From assembly GCF_019904175.1 (NCBI RefSeq), contig NZ_CP061913.1, positions 3,286,001-3,350,000 of the forward strand: a stretch of DNA of 64,000 bases, written 5' to 3'. The notes below the pieces were generated by a model. It was not told the DNA's origin, ran no database searches, and saw only the letters and a program-made list of their open reading frames with translations. The position numbers and the translations under genes are program-made. Shown in pieces: positions 26,402-34,003 of this stretch. The stretch's first letter is position 1. The number at the start of each line of letters is the position of its first letter. Origin of the DNA: Dactylosporangium vinaceum (lineage in GTDB: Bacteria > Actinomycetota > Actinomycetes > Mycobacteriales > Micromonosporaceae).

Positions 26402-26413
26402 GAGAACACTCTC
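26402..26413. promoter_or_regulatory. LacI-type operator (GAGAACACTCTC)
   Basis: Differs by two bases from the perfect palindrome GAGAGCGCTCTC found before the GH128-like gene and stands 51 bp upstream of the beta-helix gene. Its presence at a third exported gene in the same block supports a common regulon. Confidence 0.5.
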
Positions 26414-26434
26414 CAAGCTGACGAGTCAAGGGTG

Positions 26435-26869
26435 CTATTTTTCGTAGGAAAATACGATCATGTCCAGCATGGGGATGCCGTGCTCGACGATCGGAGGGTC
26501 GATGTAGGCGAAGTAGTCCCGCTCCACCCGCAGCATCCGGAACCCGCACCGCTGGTAGAACGCGATGTTGTCGAGCGACGAGTTCGCCGTGCCCACGACG
26601 AGTCCGCCCGGGTTCGCGCGCTTCAGCTCGTCGAGGATCTGCCGGCCGTACCCCCGCCGCCTGTGCTCCTCGACGATGGCGATGTAGACGATCTCGCCCT
26701 CGCGGACGACGGCCGCCCCGACCAGGAGCCCGTCACTGCTTGCGGCGTAGGCGACCGACAGCGGGTCCCGCAGCACCGCGCGGATGCGGTCGTCGCCCTC
26801 CTCGGCGTCGCGCAGGACCGGGATCAGGGGCTCGGTTTCGGCAGACGCCACGACGACCAGCTCGAACAT
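26435..26869 (-). CDS. GNAT-family N-acetyltransferase
   Basis: A 144-aa GNAT-fold protein. The acetyl-CoA pyrophosphate loop reads EEHRRRGYGRQILDEL (about residues 68-83), preceded by the beta strand EIVYIAIV, and the late strand-loop NIAFYQRCGFRMLRVERDYF is typical of family members. It transfers an acetyl group from acetyl-CoA to an amine; the acceptor is unknown. ATG 26869 gives a full-length domain. It is divergent from the protein mannosyltransferase gene with only 29 nt between starts, so both promoters are compressed into or overlap the neighbouring coding ends. Confidence 0.85.
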   Translation of the reverse strand: MFELVVVASAETEPLIPVLRDAEEGDDRIRAVLRDPLSVAYAASSDGLLVGAAVVREGEIVYIAIVEEHRRRGYGRQILDELKRANPGGLVVGTANSSLDNIAFYQRCGFRMLRVERDYFAYIDPPIVEHGIPMLDMIVFSYEK

Positions 26870-26886
26870 CGGCTCAGTCTGGCGCC

Positions 26887-26892
26887 TACTAT
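26887..26892 (+). promoter_or_regulatory. -10 box TACTAT of a leaderless mannosyltransferase mRNA
   Basis: TACTAT ends 6 nt before GTG 26899, so transcription would start at or within a base or two of the start codon. No ribosome site is present. This supports GTG 26899 as the real start. Confidence 0.5.
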
Positions 26893-26898
26893 CGGGCG

Positions 26899-28389
26899 GT
26901 GACCACCGGATTTCGCGGCGACGCGGCCCTCGGCAGCGCGCGGCGGCGGCTCGGCTGGCCGGGCCGGTTCCCGAGATCCTTCTGGCTCGCGACGCTGCTG
27001 ATCGGCGGCATCGCCCTCGCCCTGCGCCTGGTCAACCTGGCCCACCCGCCGGGTGTCATGTTCGACGAGGTGTACTACGCCAACGAGGCGCAGGACCTCC
27101 TCCAGCACGGCGTCGAGTGGGTCCCGGAGTCCGGGCAGGCCGAGTACGTCGTCCACCCGCCGCTGGGCAAGTGGATGATCGCGGTGGGGGAGCAGCTGTT
27201 CGGGTACAACTCGTTCGGCTGGCGCATCATGGCGGTCCTCGTCGGCGTCGCCGCGATCGTCCTGCTCATGGCCGCGGCGTGGCGGCTGTTCCGCTCCACC
27301 CTCCTCGCCGCCGCGGCCGGCCTGCTCGTCGCGCTGGACGGCATGCACTTCGTGCTGTCGCGGATGGCGCTGCTCGACATCTTCCTCATGTTCTGGGTGG
27401 TGCTGGCGTTCTACCTGCTGGTGCTGGACCGGGAGCAGCGGCGGGCCCGGTGGCTCGCGGTGGTCGAGTCCGGCGGCGACACGCTGCGGCCGCGGCTCGG
27501 GATTCCCTGGTACCGCATCGGCTGGGCGGTCGCCATCGGGCTCGCGTGCGGCGTCAAATGGAGCGGGCTGTGGTACCTGCTGCTGTTCGTCGCGGCCGCC
27601 GCGGTCTTCGACATGGGGGCCTGCCGCAGCGCCGGGGTGCGCCACTGGTTCGCCGCGAGCCTGGTGCCGGTCATCGGCTGGGGCTTCGCGATCCTCGGCA
27701 TCGCCCTGTTCGCGTACATCAACGTGTGGTGGGGCTGGTTCCTCAGCGACGACGGCTACTTCCGCCACTGGTATGCCGCCACCCACAACCTGCCCCACGA
27801 CCGGTTCATCGACCCGCTGGTGAACCTGATCCACTACCACGACACCGCCTATGCGTTCCATACGACGCTGGACAAGCCGCACCGGTACCAGTCGTGGCCC
27901 TGGCAGTGGCTCCTGCTCGGCCGCCCGGTCGCCATCTACTGGGACCCCGGCGTGTCCTGCTCCGCGGACCGCTGCACCGCCGAGGTCCTGCTGCTCGGCA
28001 CGCCGGTGCTGTGGTGGTCGTTCCTGCCCGCCCTGGCCGCCCTGACCTGGCTGGCGATCGCCCGCCGCGACGGGCGGGCCTGGCTCGTGCTGGCCGCGGC
28101 CCTCGCCGGGATCGTGCCGTGGTTCCAGTCGATGCCGGAGCACCGCACGATGTTCTACTTCTACGCCCTGCCGGCCGAGCCCTTCCTGGTGCTCGCGGTG
28201 GTCTACGTGCTCGGCGCCCTGCTCGGCGCGCCCCACGCCCGCCGCCGGTTCGCCGGATCCATGATCTTCGGCGGGTACGTCCTGGCTGTGGCCCTGTGCT
28301 TCGCGTACTTCTACCCCATCTATTCGGCGACGGCGATCCCGTACACCGCCTGGCTGGACCGGCTCTGGCTGGGCAACCGCTGGGCGTGA
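26899..28389 (+). CDS. Dolichyl-phosphate-mannose–protein mannosyltransferase (PMT family)
   Basis: A 496-aa integral membrane glycosyltransferase of the GT39 type with about ten predicted helices. The first extracytoplasmic loop holds the family DE motif in MFDEVYYANEAQDLL and the conserved HPPLGKWMIA segment; later come the WKWSGLWYLL-like membrane stretch and the C-terminal EHRTMFYFYALPAEPFL region. Enzymes of this family transfer mannose from polyprenyl-phosphate mannose to Ser/Thr of proteins as they cross the membrane by Sec; in actinomycetes they glycosylate exported lipoproteins and enzymes. This fits a neighbourhood rich in Thr/Ser/Pro-linker secreted proteins. Start GTG 26899 is supported by a -10 box immediately upstream; the frame is open further up but antisense to the GNAT gene. 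Confidence 0.92.
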   Translation: MTTGFRGDAALGSARRRLGWPGRFPRSFWLATLLIGGIALALRLVNLAHPPGVMFDEVYYANEAQDLLQHGVEWVPESGQAEYVVHPPLGKWMIAVGEQLFGYNSFGWRIMAVLVGVAAIVLLMAAAWRLFRSTLLAAAAGLLVALDGMHFVLSRMALLDIFLMFWVVLAFYLLVLDREQRRARWLAVVESGGDTLRPRLGIPWYRIGWAVAIGLACGVKWSGLWYLLLFVAAAAVFDMGACRSAGVRHWFAASLVPVIGWGFAILGIALFAYINVWWGWFLSDDGYFRHWYAATHNLPHDRFIDPLVNLIHYHDTAYAFHTTLDKPHRYQSWPWQWLLLGRPVAIYWDPGVSCSADRCTAEVLLLGTPVLWWSFLPALAALTWLAIARRDGRAWLVLAAALAGIVPWFQSMPEHRTMFYFYALPAEPFLVLAVVYVLGALLGAPHARRRFAGSMIFGGYVLAVALCFAYFYPIYSATAIPYTAWLDRLWLGNRWA

Positions 28390-28399
28390 GAGCCCGTCC

Positions 28400-29272
28400 T
28401 CACAGCGCCGTCCGGGCGGCGATGAGCTGCCGCAGCCACGCGTGGGCGCGGTCGGTGTCGTTGCGCTGATGCCACCGCAGGATGATCGGCACCGGCGGCG
28501 CCTCCACGGGCAGCGGCACCACCCGCATCCCGTGCCGGGCCACGGCGTCGGCGGTCATCCGGGCCGGCACCGCGACCACCGCCCCGATCGCCGCGGCCAG
28601 CCCCAGCGCCGCCTCCACGGTGGGCGCCGACGCGACGGTGCGCCGCTGGACCACGTCGTCGAGCGGGTCCCGCAGCCGCCCCCGCCGCGACACGATGATG
28701 TGCGGGACCGCGCCGAACCGCTTGCGCGACAGCGTCTTTGCGGCCCAGCCCGCCGGAATCGCCAGCACCCGCTCGTCGTGCCCGAGCACCTCCCAGCGGA
28801 TCTCCGGCCGCTGCGGCTCATCGGCGCCCATCTCGAAGTCGACCCGCCCGTGGCGCAGATCGCTGGTGTCGGCGCCGGACTCGCCCAGGAACCGCAGCCG
28901 CACCCCTGGCGCTTCGGCGCAGACCGCCCGCAGCAGCGCCGGCCCGACAGCCGCGGTGATCCCGTCGTGGAACCGCAGCGTGAACGTCCGCTCCAGCGTC
29001 GCCGGCGCCACCTCGGCATCGGGCGCGAGCAGCGACTGTGCCTCCCGCACCACCCGGTGCACATCGGCCTGCACCCGCAGCGCATAGGGCGTGGCCGTCA
29101 TCGTCCGCCCGGTCCGCACCAGTATCGCGTCACCGGTGGCCCGCCGAATCCGCCCCAGCGTCCTGCTCATCGCGGGCGGCGACAGCCGCAGCCGCTGCGC
29201 CGCGCCGAGCACGCTGCCCTCTTCGAGCAGCGCGTCGAGGGCGGTCAGCAGGTTGAGGTCGAGTGAGTGCAT
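28400..29272 (-). CDS. LysR-family transcriptional regulator
   Basis: A 290-aa regulator. Residues 3-62 form the winged helix-turn-helix (LNLLTALDALLEEGSVLGAAQRLRLSPPAMSRTLGRIR), and about 90-285 form the periplasmic-binding-like effector domain. ATG 29272 is the normal LysR start (MHSLDLNLL). It is divergent from the IMPase-like gene with 67 bp between the starts, the usual LysR arrangement in which the regulator controls the adjacent gene and itself. A short inverted repeat with LysR-like form is in the gap. The effector is unknown. It ends 10 nt from the convergent mannosyltransferase gene. Confidence 0.9.
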   Translation of the reverse strand: MHSLDLNLLTALDALLEEGSVLGAAQRLRLSPPAMSRTLGRIRRATGDAILVRTGRTMTATPYALRVQADVHRVVREAQSLLAPDAEVAPATLERTFTLRFHDGITAAVGPALLRAVCAEAPGVRLRFLGESGADTSDLRHGRVDFEMGADEPQRPEIRWEVLGHDERVLAIPAGWAAKTLSRKRFGAVPHIIVSRRGRLRDPLDDVVQRRTVASAPTVEAALGLAAAIGAVVAVPARMTADAVARHGMRVVPLPVEAPPVPIILRWHQRNDTDRAHAWLRQLIAARTAL

Positions 29273-29291
29273 GGGGGTAACTGTATGGCTA

Positions 29292-29307
29292 GCAAAGATG
29301 CATTTGC
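29292..29307. promoter_or_regulatory. Candidate LysR box GCAAA-N6-TTTGC
   Basis: Inverted 5-bp arms (29292-29296 and 29303-29307) in the 67-bp divergent region between the LysR gene and the IMPase-like gene. The 16-bp spacing suits a LysR dimer half-site, but only one copy is visible. Confidence 0.4.
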
Positions 29308-29339
29308 CGCAACGCTGGGGGCTGGCTTGACTTGGGGGC

Positions 29340-30134
29340 ATGGAGCTGACCCCGGTAATCGACGTAGCCCGCGACTTCGGCCACCGCCTGCTGCACCAGC
29401 ACTGGAGCCCGTCGAACCGCCTGACTGACCGCACCGCCATGCGAGCCGCCGCCACCGCCCTTGACGAGTCGATCCACGCACCGTTGCGCGCAGCACTGTC
29501 GGCGCTGCGTCCGGGGGCCTGCTGGGTCGAGGAGCCGGACGAGCGCACACCGCTTGACGAGGGGGAGTGGTGGGCGGTCGACGAGGTGGAGGGCGCCGTG
29601 AACCTGCTGCACGGCCGCCCGGAATGGTGCATCAGCATCGCGCTGCTGCGCGCCGGCTCCCCAGCCCTGGCCGTGATCTACGAACCGGTGCCGGACCGCC
29701 TGTTCACCGCCGTCGCCGGCGCCGGCGCCCACCTGCACACACCCGCCACCGCGCGGCCCAGTGTGTTGAACATTTCCCCCAAATTGGACTTTTCGGATGC
29801 AATCGTCGAGACGAGCCAGGTGGGCGACGAGCCGGAGGAGCTGCAATCCCGGATAGGCAACGCAATCGGCAAGCTGATGTCTCGCGCCCTGCTGGTCCGA
29901 ACCACGATCCCAACGACGTTCCCGCTGCTCGCCGTGGCCACCGGCCGCTCGGACGTTTTCTGGCAGTTCGCCCCGGCCACCACCGGAGTAGCCGCCGCCA
30001 CCTTGATCGCCACCGAAGCCGGCGCCCAGGCGTCGGACCTGACCGGCACCCCCTGGCGCCCAGGCGCACCATCGCTGCTGGTCACCCCGCCGGCGTTGCA
30101 CGAGCCCGCCCTGAAGGCACTGGCCGACCTCTGA
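29340..30134 (+). CDS. Inositol-monophosphatase-like protein with altered active-site motifs
   Basis: A 264-aa protein with the layout of the IMPase/FBPase superfamily (sugar-phosphate phosphatases needing Mg2+). The E-E pair is seen in CWVEEPDE (about 61-68), and the central metal motif that normally reads DPxDGT is DEVEGA at residues 81-86, so the second aspartate is glutamate. The C-terminal WDxAAG motif is replaced by QFAPATTGVAAATLIATEAGA, which loses the catalytic aspartate. Activity may therefore be reduced or the protein may have another role. It is divergent from the LysR regulator and overlaps the next gene by one base (TGATG at 30132-30136), so it is translationally coupled to the Rossmann-fold protein. 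Confidence 0.75.
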   Translation: MELTPVIDVARDFGHRLLHQHWSPSNRLTDRTAMRAAATALDESIHAPLRAALSALRPGACWVEEPDERTPLDEGEWWAVDEVEGAVNLLHGRPEWCISIALLRAGSPALAVIYEPVPDRLFTAVAGAGAHLHTPATARPSVLNISPKLDFSDAIVETSQVGDEPEELQSRIGNAIGKLMSRALLVRTTIPTTFPLLAVATGRSDVFWQFAPATTGVAAATLIATEAGAQASDLTGTPWRPGAPSLLVTPPALHEPALKALADL

Positions 30135-31072
30135 TGCCGACAATCACGATCTTGGGCGCAACGGGCGGCACGGGCCGCGAACTGATCCGCCAGGCCCTGT
30201 CCCGCGGCCACAGGGTCCGAGCCGTAGCCCGCACCCCGTCCCGCCTGACCAGCGACCCCTACCTGCCCGCCGACCACCCCGACCTGACGGTGATCACCGC
30301 CGACGTGCTGGACCCGGCCGCCCTCAAGCGGGCCTTGGACGGCGCCGAGATCATCGTCTCGGCTCTCGGCATCACGAGCGGCGGCCCCTCGGCCGCGCCC
30401 GGCCCGAGCGGCCCGGGCATGGGCGTCGTGCGCCCAGGATTTACGGGCGGCGGGGTCTTGGGCGCGTCGGGCCTCGGCGTCAACGGCGGCGAGGCCGCGG
30501 TCGTGGCCGGCTCGGACGGTACTGGCGGCCCGGGCGTCTCGGGCAGCGAGGCCGCGGTTGTGGCGGGCTCGGACGGTATTGGCGGCGCTGGCGGTACCGG
30601 CGGCCTAGGCGTCTCGGGCGTCTCGGGCGGCCTGGGCGTCTCGGGCGGCGAGGCCGCGGGGGTGGCGGGGCTGGGCCTCGCGGGCGGTGTGGCCCTGGGG
30701 GTCCTGGCCGCCGGCGCCCGGGGTGCGGCTGCGTCGGGTGCGCGGGTGGTCTGGCTGTCTGCGCTGGGGGTCGGCCCGTCGGCGGCTGCGGCGGGGTTCC
30801 TGACCCGGGCGCTGCTGGGCGTCTTCATGCGCAAGGAGCTTCCCGACCGGGTGGCGGCCGCGGAGACGGTGCTGGCGGCGGGCGGGACGGTTGTGCACGC
30901 GGGTCCGTTGAGCGATGGCCCGCTCTCTGCGAGCCGCCGCATCCTGACCCTGTCTGAGCTGCCGCGGAGCCTGTTTCCCGCGCGTGTGAGTCGGGCGACG
31001 GTGGCGGCTGCGATGCTTGACGAGGTCGAGTCGGGGCGGTTCATGGGGCGGCCTGTTGTCGTCGTTTCGTGA
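30134..31072 (+). CDS. NAD(P)-binding Rossmann protein with Gly-rich repeat insertion
   Basis: A 312-aa protein of the atypical SDR/NmrA-like group. The dinucleotide motif GATGGTG is at residues 8-14, the first half (1-80) is a normal Rossmann fold ending EIIVSALGI, and the C-terminal part resumes near residue 200 with GARVVWLSALGVG, FMRKELPDRVAAAETVL and VVHAGPLSDGPL. Between them, about residues 83-200, lies a low-complexity Gly/Ala/Ser/Val segment with repeated GVSGGEAAVVAGSDG-like units that does not belong to the family. It is coupled to the IMPase-like gene and thus likely under the LysR regulator. The insertion is in frame, so the protein may fold with an extruded loop; substrate unknown. 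Confidence 0.75.
   Translation: MPTITILGATGGTGRELIRQALSRGHRVRAVARTPSRLTSDPYLPADHPDLTVITADVLDPAALKRALDGAEIIVSALGITSGGPSAAPGPSGPGMGVVRPGFTGGGVLGASGLGVNGGEAAVVAGSDGTGGPGVSGSEAAVVAGSDGIGGAGGTGGLGVSGVSGGLGVSGGEAAGVAGLGLAGGVALGVLAAGARGAAASGARVVWLSALGVGPSAAAAGFLTRALLGVFMRKELPDRVAAAETVLAAGGTVVHAGPLSDGPLSASRRILTLSELPRSLFPARVSRATVAAAMLDEVESGRFMGRPVVVVS
30380..30733 (+). repeat. Degenerate in-frame Gly-rich coding repeat
   Basis: The DNA encoding the insertion repeats units such as GGCGTCTCGGGCGGC and GTGGCCGGCTCGGACGGT with few changes; the protein shows two near-identical copies of SEAAVVAGSDG around residues 119-150 and three shorter GVSG units around 159-172. This suggests expansion by slippage or recombination. 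Confidence 0.65.
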
Positions 31073-31198
31073 GCATTCCAGCAGTGCGGTGCATGTGCAG
31101 CCGGGTCAAGTTGCGTGGTGGCGGCCCCGCGCGTTTTCCCTGCCTCAGCTTACCATCACCCGCCTAACTGATCACGGACGTCGATTCGCTCGGTTGAC

Positions 31199-31212
31199 GC
31201 TCGATTACGAGC
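31199..31212. terminator. Small hairpin between convergent genes
   Basis: GCTCG-ATTA-CGAGC forms a perfect 5-bp stem with a 4-nt loop, 9 nt from the end of the NYN gene and between it and the convergent Rossmann protein gene. A weak bidirectional terminator is possible. Nothing else is recognised in 31073-31220. Confidence 0.35.
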
Positions 31213-31220
31213 CGTAGCGA

Positions 31221-32465
31221 CTAGACCGTCTCGCCCAGCCAGGTGCGGACGGCTGAGGCTTCGTCCTCGGTGAAGGGGATCTGGGCGGCCTCGGCGCGGC
31301 TCAGGACGTTGTTGACGAAGGCTGAGGCGATCTCGGCGGGGGTCGGTGGGGGCTGGCGGTGCAGGGGGTAGCCGCCGAAGGACGTGCCGCGGACCACGAA
31401 GGCCACGGCGCCGCGGCTCACCGGGACGCCGTTGTCGCGCAGGCGGTCGCGGGACCAGCTCGTGCACTGGGTGAGGTTGAAGCGGTGCTCGTGGGCGTAC
31501 GCGGAGAGCGTCTCGTAGATCGACGGCCACCACGCCCGGGGGAGGCGGGGCAGGCTCAGCTGGTCGGCCAGGCGCTCGACGGGCTCCGGCAGGACGGTCC
31601 GCGGGGTGCCGGGCGAGGCCGGTTCGGGCGCCTCGTGGCGGCTGTCGTCCCACAGCAGGTGCTGCGACATGTGCAGGTTCGGCAGCTCGAGCGTCTCCAG
31701 GGCGCGGGCGAATGAGCCGAAGCCGAACCAGTTGCTGGTGCCGACGACCGGGCCGAGCTCGCTGCGCAGGCGGTAGGCGAGGGCGGCCATGTTGAGCGGG
31801 GTGTCGGCGGCCTCGTAGTCGGCGGTGACGATGGCCCGGAACTGCTCGTACGCCTCGTCGGGCACGAAGTCCGGGGAGTTGCCGGCGCCGTTGTCGAAGT
31901 CGTCCAGGTCCACTGGCTCGCCCTGGACCAGGGCGAGGAGCTGCTGGCTGTCCAGGAGCTGGTCGGCGATGGCGGTGAACGCCTCGGCGGCGTCGGCCGG
32001 GGAGACGATCATCGTGCGGCGGTCGGCGCGGCGCAGGCGCTGCAGGAGCGGGGTCATGTCGGAGTCGCCGGACGCGATGACGAACTCCTCGTAGCGGGTC
32101 TCGTCGGCCAGGGCGTCGACCGCGTCCACGACGATGCGGATGTCGGCCGCGTTCTTCGTGGCGTTGTAGCGCGGGCAGTCGATGACCTCGAACCCGGCGC
32201 GCACGAAAGAAGGGCGGAAGCGGGAGAAGTACAGCCGCGTCGGCTCTCCGTTCGTGTCGCGGGAATTCACCCAACCGGCGGGGTTGAGGTAGCACCGGAG
32301 GATGAGCCAGCGCCGGGGGCCCTCCGGGGTCAGGGTCGTGGCCAGGCGGTGCAGCCAGAGCCCGGGCTCGGTGGCGAACTGCACGGCGACCTCGGGATCG
32401 AGCTTGAACAGCCCGCTGAACACGTTGTCGAAGTCGAGAAAGAATGCCGTGCGTACGTGCCCCAT
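31221..32465 (-). CDS. NYN-domain RNase with LOTUS/OST-HTH-like domain
   Basis: A 414-aa cytosolic protein. Residues about 5-170 are a NYN (PIN-like) nuclease domain: the opening FFLDFDNVFSGLF supplies two acidic residues, NAADIRIVVDAVDAL a third, and FVIASGDSDMTPLLQRLR the fourth metal-binding aspartate region. Residues about 220-290 (YEQFRAIVTADYEAADTPLNMAALAYRLRSELG and FGSFARALETL) look like an OST-HTH/LOTUS RNA-binding domain. The last about 120 residues include a second helical region. NYN-LOTUS proteins are LabA-like RNases implicated in RNA turnover or defence. ATG 32465 gives MGHVRTAFFLDFDNV, the normal start. The TfoX-domain gene lies 10 nt upstream on the same strand, so the two form an operon. 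Confidence 0.8.
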   Translation of the reverse strand: MGHVRTAFFLDFDNVFSGLFKLDPEVAVQFATEPGLWLHRLATTLTPEGPRRWLILRCYLNPAGWVNSRDTNGEPTRLYFSRFRPSFVRAGFEVIDCPRYNATKNAADIRIVVDAVDALADETRYEEFVIASGDSDMTPLLQRLRRADRRTMIVSPADAAEAFTAIADQLLDSQQLLALVQGEPVDLDDFDNGAGNSPDFVPDEAYEQFRAIVTADYEAADTPLNMAALAYRLRSELGPVVGTSNWFGFGSFARALETLELPNLHMSQHLLWDDSRHEAPEPASPGTPRTVLPEPVERLADQLSLPRLPRAWWPSIYETLSAYAHEHRFNLTQCTSWSRDRLRDNGVPVSRGAVAFVVRGTSFGGYPLHRQPPPTPAEIASAFVNNVLSRAEAAQIPFTEDEASAVRTWLGETV

Positions 32466-32475
32466 CCCGGGAACC

Positions 32476-32802
32476 CTACTTCGGTGGGAGAGTCGCCACG
32501 AACCCGGAGGCGGCGGCGATCCAGCGGTCGAGGTCCGGGTCGTCGAGCTGGTCGCCGGCGACCACGACCCAGCCGCGCATCGGACGGCCCGGGCCATCGA
32601 ACTGTGTGACGCCGGGGCGGCCCAGGGCGTCACCGGCGGCTTCGGGCCCCAGGCGGACGAGGAGGTCGTCGCCCAACACGCCGACGGTCAGATTGCCGTT
32701 GGTGAGAAACGCCACGCCGCCGAACATGCGCTTGGCGGCCGCGGTGGGCAGCCGCTCGCGGACGCGCTCGGCCAGTACCTCGTCGTACGCCACGTGTGCC
32801 AT
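32476..32802 (-). CDS. TfoX N-terminal-domain protein
   Basis: A 108-aa protein consisting only of the TfoX_N domain (RMFGGVAFLTNGNLTVGVLGDDLLVRLGPE, and GWVVVAGDQLDDPDLDRWI). In enterobacteria the domain is part of the competence regulator Sxy/TfoX; stand-alone versions in actinomycetes have no established role. ATG 32802 is preceded by TAGCAT at 32800-32805 and no ribosome site, suggesting a leaderless or near-leaderless transcript. It heads an operon with the NYN-LOTUS nuclease gene, so a role in RNA or DNA uptake/turnover regulation is possible but speculative. Confidence 0.8.
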   Translation of the reverse strand: MAHVAYDEVLAERVRERLPTAAAKRMFGGVAFLTNGNLTVGVLGDDLLVRLGPEAAGDALGRPGVTQFDGPGRPMRGWVVVAGDQLDDPDLDRWIAAASGFVATLPPK

Positions 32803-32997
32803 GCTAGGCCCGCTTCAGGATGGGTCTGTACGGTGCTCGCGTACGGCCCGAGCTGAGTGAACGGTCGTGAATGCAAGCTCCATGTGTTGCTATCGTTCTG
32901 CCCGCACGACGCGTCAGTGCGATGCAGCAACTTCACTGAGCGTCATAGAACGGCTACGCTGAATGCCCGGCGTCCTGATGGGGAGGAAACGGCGACC

Positions 32998-33171
32998 ATG
33001 CCTAAAAAAATTCTCAGATGGGGTGGCCTGGCGTTCCTGGTGTTCTTCATCGCGTACCGCCCGCAGTCCGCGGCCAATGCGGTGAGCGCCATCGGCGGCG
33101 GGCTCCTCGACATCGCCAACGGCTTCGGCGACTTCTTCGCCAGCCTGGGCAGCAGCATCGGCGGCAGCTGA
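32998..33171 (+). CDS. Small conserved-type membrane protein (57 aa)
   Basis: A 57-aa protein: MPKKILRWGGLAFLVFFIAYRPQSAANAV, one hydrophobic segment (about 8-20), then a Gly/Ser/Ala amphipathic tail. ATG 32998 has a strong GGGAGGAAA ribosome site 8 nt upstream, which decides the start against the longer open frame from 32857. Small proteins of this type recur in actinomycetes; no function is known. A TACGCT box at 32954-32959 could be the -10. The leader region 32803-32997 also contains an imperfect inverted repeat (GTTGCT near 32888 and AGCAAC near 32927). Confidence 0.65.
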   Translation: MPKKILRWGGLAFLVFFIAYRPQSAANAVSAIGGGLLDIANGFGDFFASLGSSIGGS

Positions 33172-33213
33172 CCGATCGGCGCCCGCTTTCGCGAGGGGTG
33201 CACACGGATTTTT

Positions 33214-33243
33214 CGCGGCGGGTGCACACGGTGCCCCGCCGCG
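33214..33243. terminator. Strong bidirectional hairpin between convergent genes
   Basis: CGCGGCGGG (33214-33222) pairs with CCCGCCGCG (33235-33243); inside, GCAC (33224-33227) pairs with GTGC (33231-33234), giving a 13-bp stem with one bulged T and a 3-nt loop. A run of five T lies before the left arm. It separates the small membrane protein gene from the convergent response regulator gene. Confidence 0.6.
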
Positions 33244-33252
33244 AGGCATCTG

Positions 33253-33348
33253 CTCTTCCGGTCCGGTGCTCGCTCAGGCGGCGCCTCTTCCGGTCCGTGC
33301 TCCCTCAGGCGGCGCCTCTTTCCGGTCCGGTGCTCCCTCAGGCGGCGT
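33253..33348. repeat. Three tandem copies of a 31-33 bp unit over the response-regulator stop
   Basis: Units at 33253-33284, 33285-33315 and 33316-33348 each read CTCTTCCGGTCCGGTGCTC-like followed by the CTCAGGCGGCG block. The third copy contains the stop codon of the response regulator gene, so the others are duplications of its 3' end. Confidence 0.85.
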
Positions 33349-34003
33349 CGTGGACGAGCAGCGCGATCTGCACCCGGTTGTTGAGGGCGAGCTTGGCCAG
33401 CAGGCGCGACACGTGCGCCTTGACGGTCGGGACGCTCATCGCCAGGGCGGCGGCGATCTCGGCATTCGATCGGCCCTGGCCGACGGCCTCGGCGACCTCG
33501 CGTTCGCGGCCGGTCAGCCGGGTCAGGCGGGTGCGGGCGTCCGCGCGGCGGGCGGCGGCGGCCGGGTCGGCGACGTGGTTGATGAGCCGGCGGGTCACGG
33601 CGGGGGACAGCATCGCCTCGCCGGCCGCGACGGTCCGCACCGCGTGCAGGATGTCGCGCGGGGCGGTGTCCTTGAGCAGGAAGCCGCCGGCGCCGGCCCG
33701 CAGCGCCCGCAGCACGTAGTCGTCGGCGTCGAACGTGGTCAGCACGATGATCTGCGGTGCCCGCGGCCGGGCCCGGAGCCGCTCGGTGGCGACCAGGCCG
33801 TCGACCCGGGGCATGCGGATGTCCATCAGGATGACGTCGGGCGCGTGGGCGTCGGTCAGCGTGATCGCCTCGCCCCCGTCGGCGCCCTCGGCGACCACCT
33901 CGATGTCGCCGGCGCCCCGCATCACCATCACCAGACCGGCCCGCACGAACGGGTCGTCGTCGACGATCGCCAGCCGGATCGGCCGCGTTGCCGATTCACT
34001 CAC
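33338..34003 (-). CDS. NarL/LuxR-family response regulator
   Basis: A 221-aa two-component regulator. The receiver domain (about 9-125) has the acidic pocket VDDD at 14-17, the phosphorylated aspartate at residue 61 (VILMDIRMP) and the KD switch lysine in FLLKDTAP. The C-terminal LuxR-type helix-turn-helix (about 155-215) reads LTGREREVAEAVGQGRSNAEIAAAL. It overlaps the upstream histidine kinase gene by 8 bp (33996-34003). The pair is divergent from an ABC exporter, the typical arrangement of DesK/LiaS-type envelope-stress systems that control their neighbouring transporter. A CCGAC-N4-GTCGG inverted repeat in the divergent gap is a candidate binding site. The stop codon lies in a triplicated repeat. 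Confidence 0.93.
   Translation of the reverse strand: MSESATRPIRLAIVDDDPFVRAGLVMVMRGAGDIEVVAEGADGGEAITLTDAHAPDVILMDIRMPRVDGLVATERLRARPRAPQIIVLTTFDADDYVLRALRAGAGGFLLKDTAPRDILHAVRTVAAGEAMLSPAVTRRLINHVADPAAAARRADARTRLTRLTGREREVAEAVGQGRSNAEIAAALAMSVPTVKAHVSRLLAKLALNNRVQIALLVHDAA

Noticed and set aside
33196..33231. Two copies of GGGTGCACACGG as a regulator site
   Set aside because: They lie after the stop of one gene and before the end of a convergent one, and the second copy is part of the hairpin stem, so termination is a simpler explanation.
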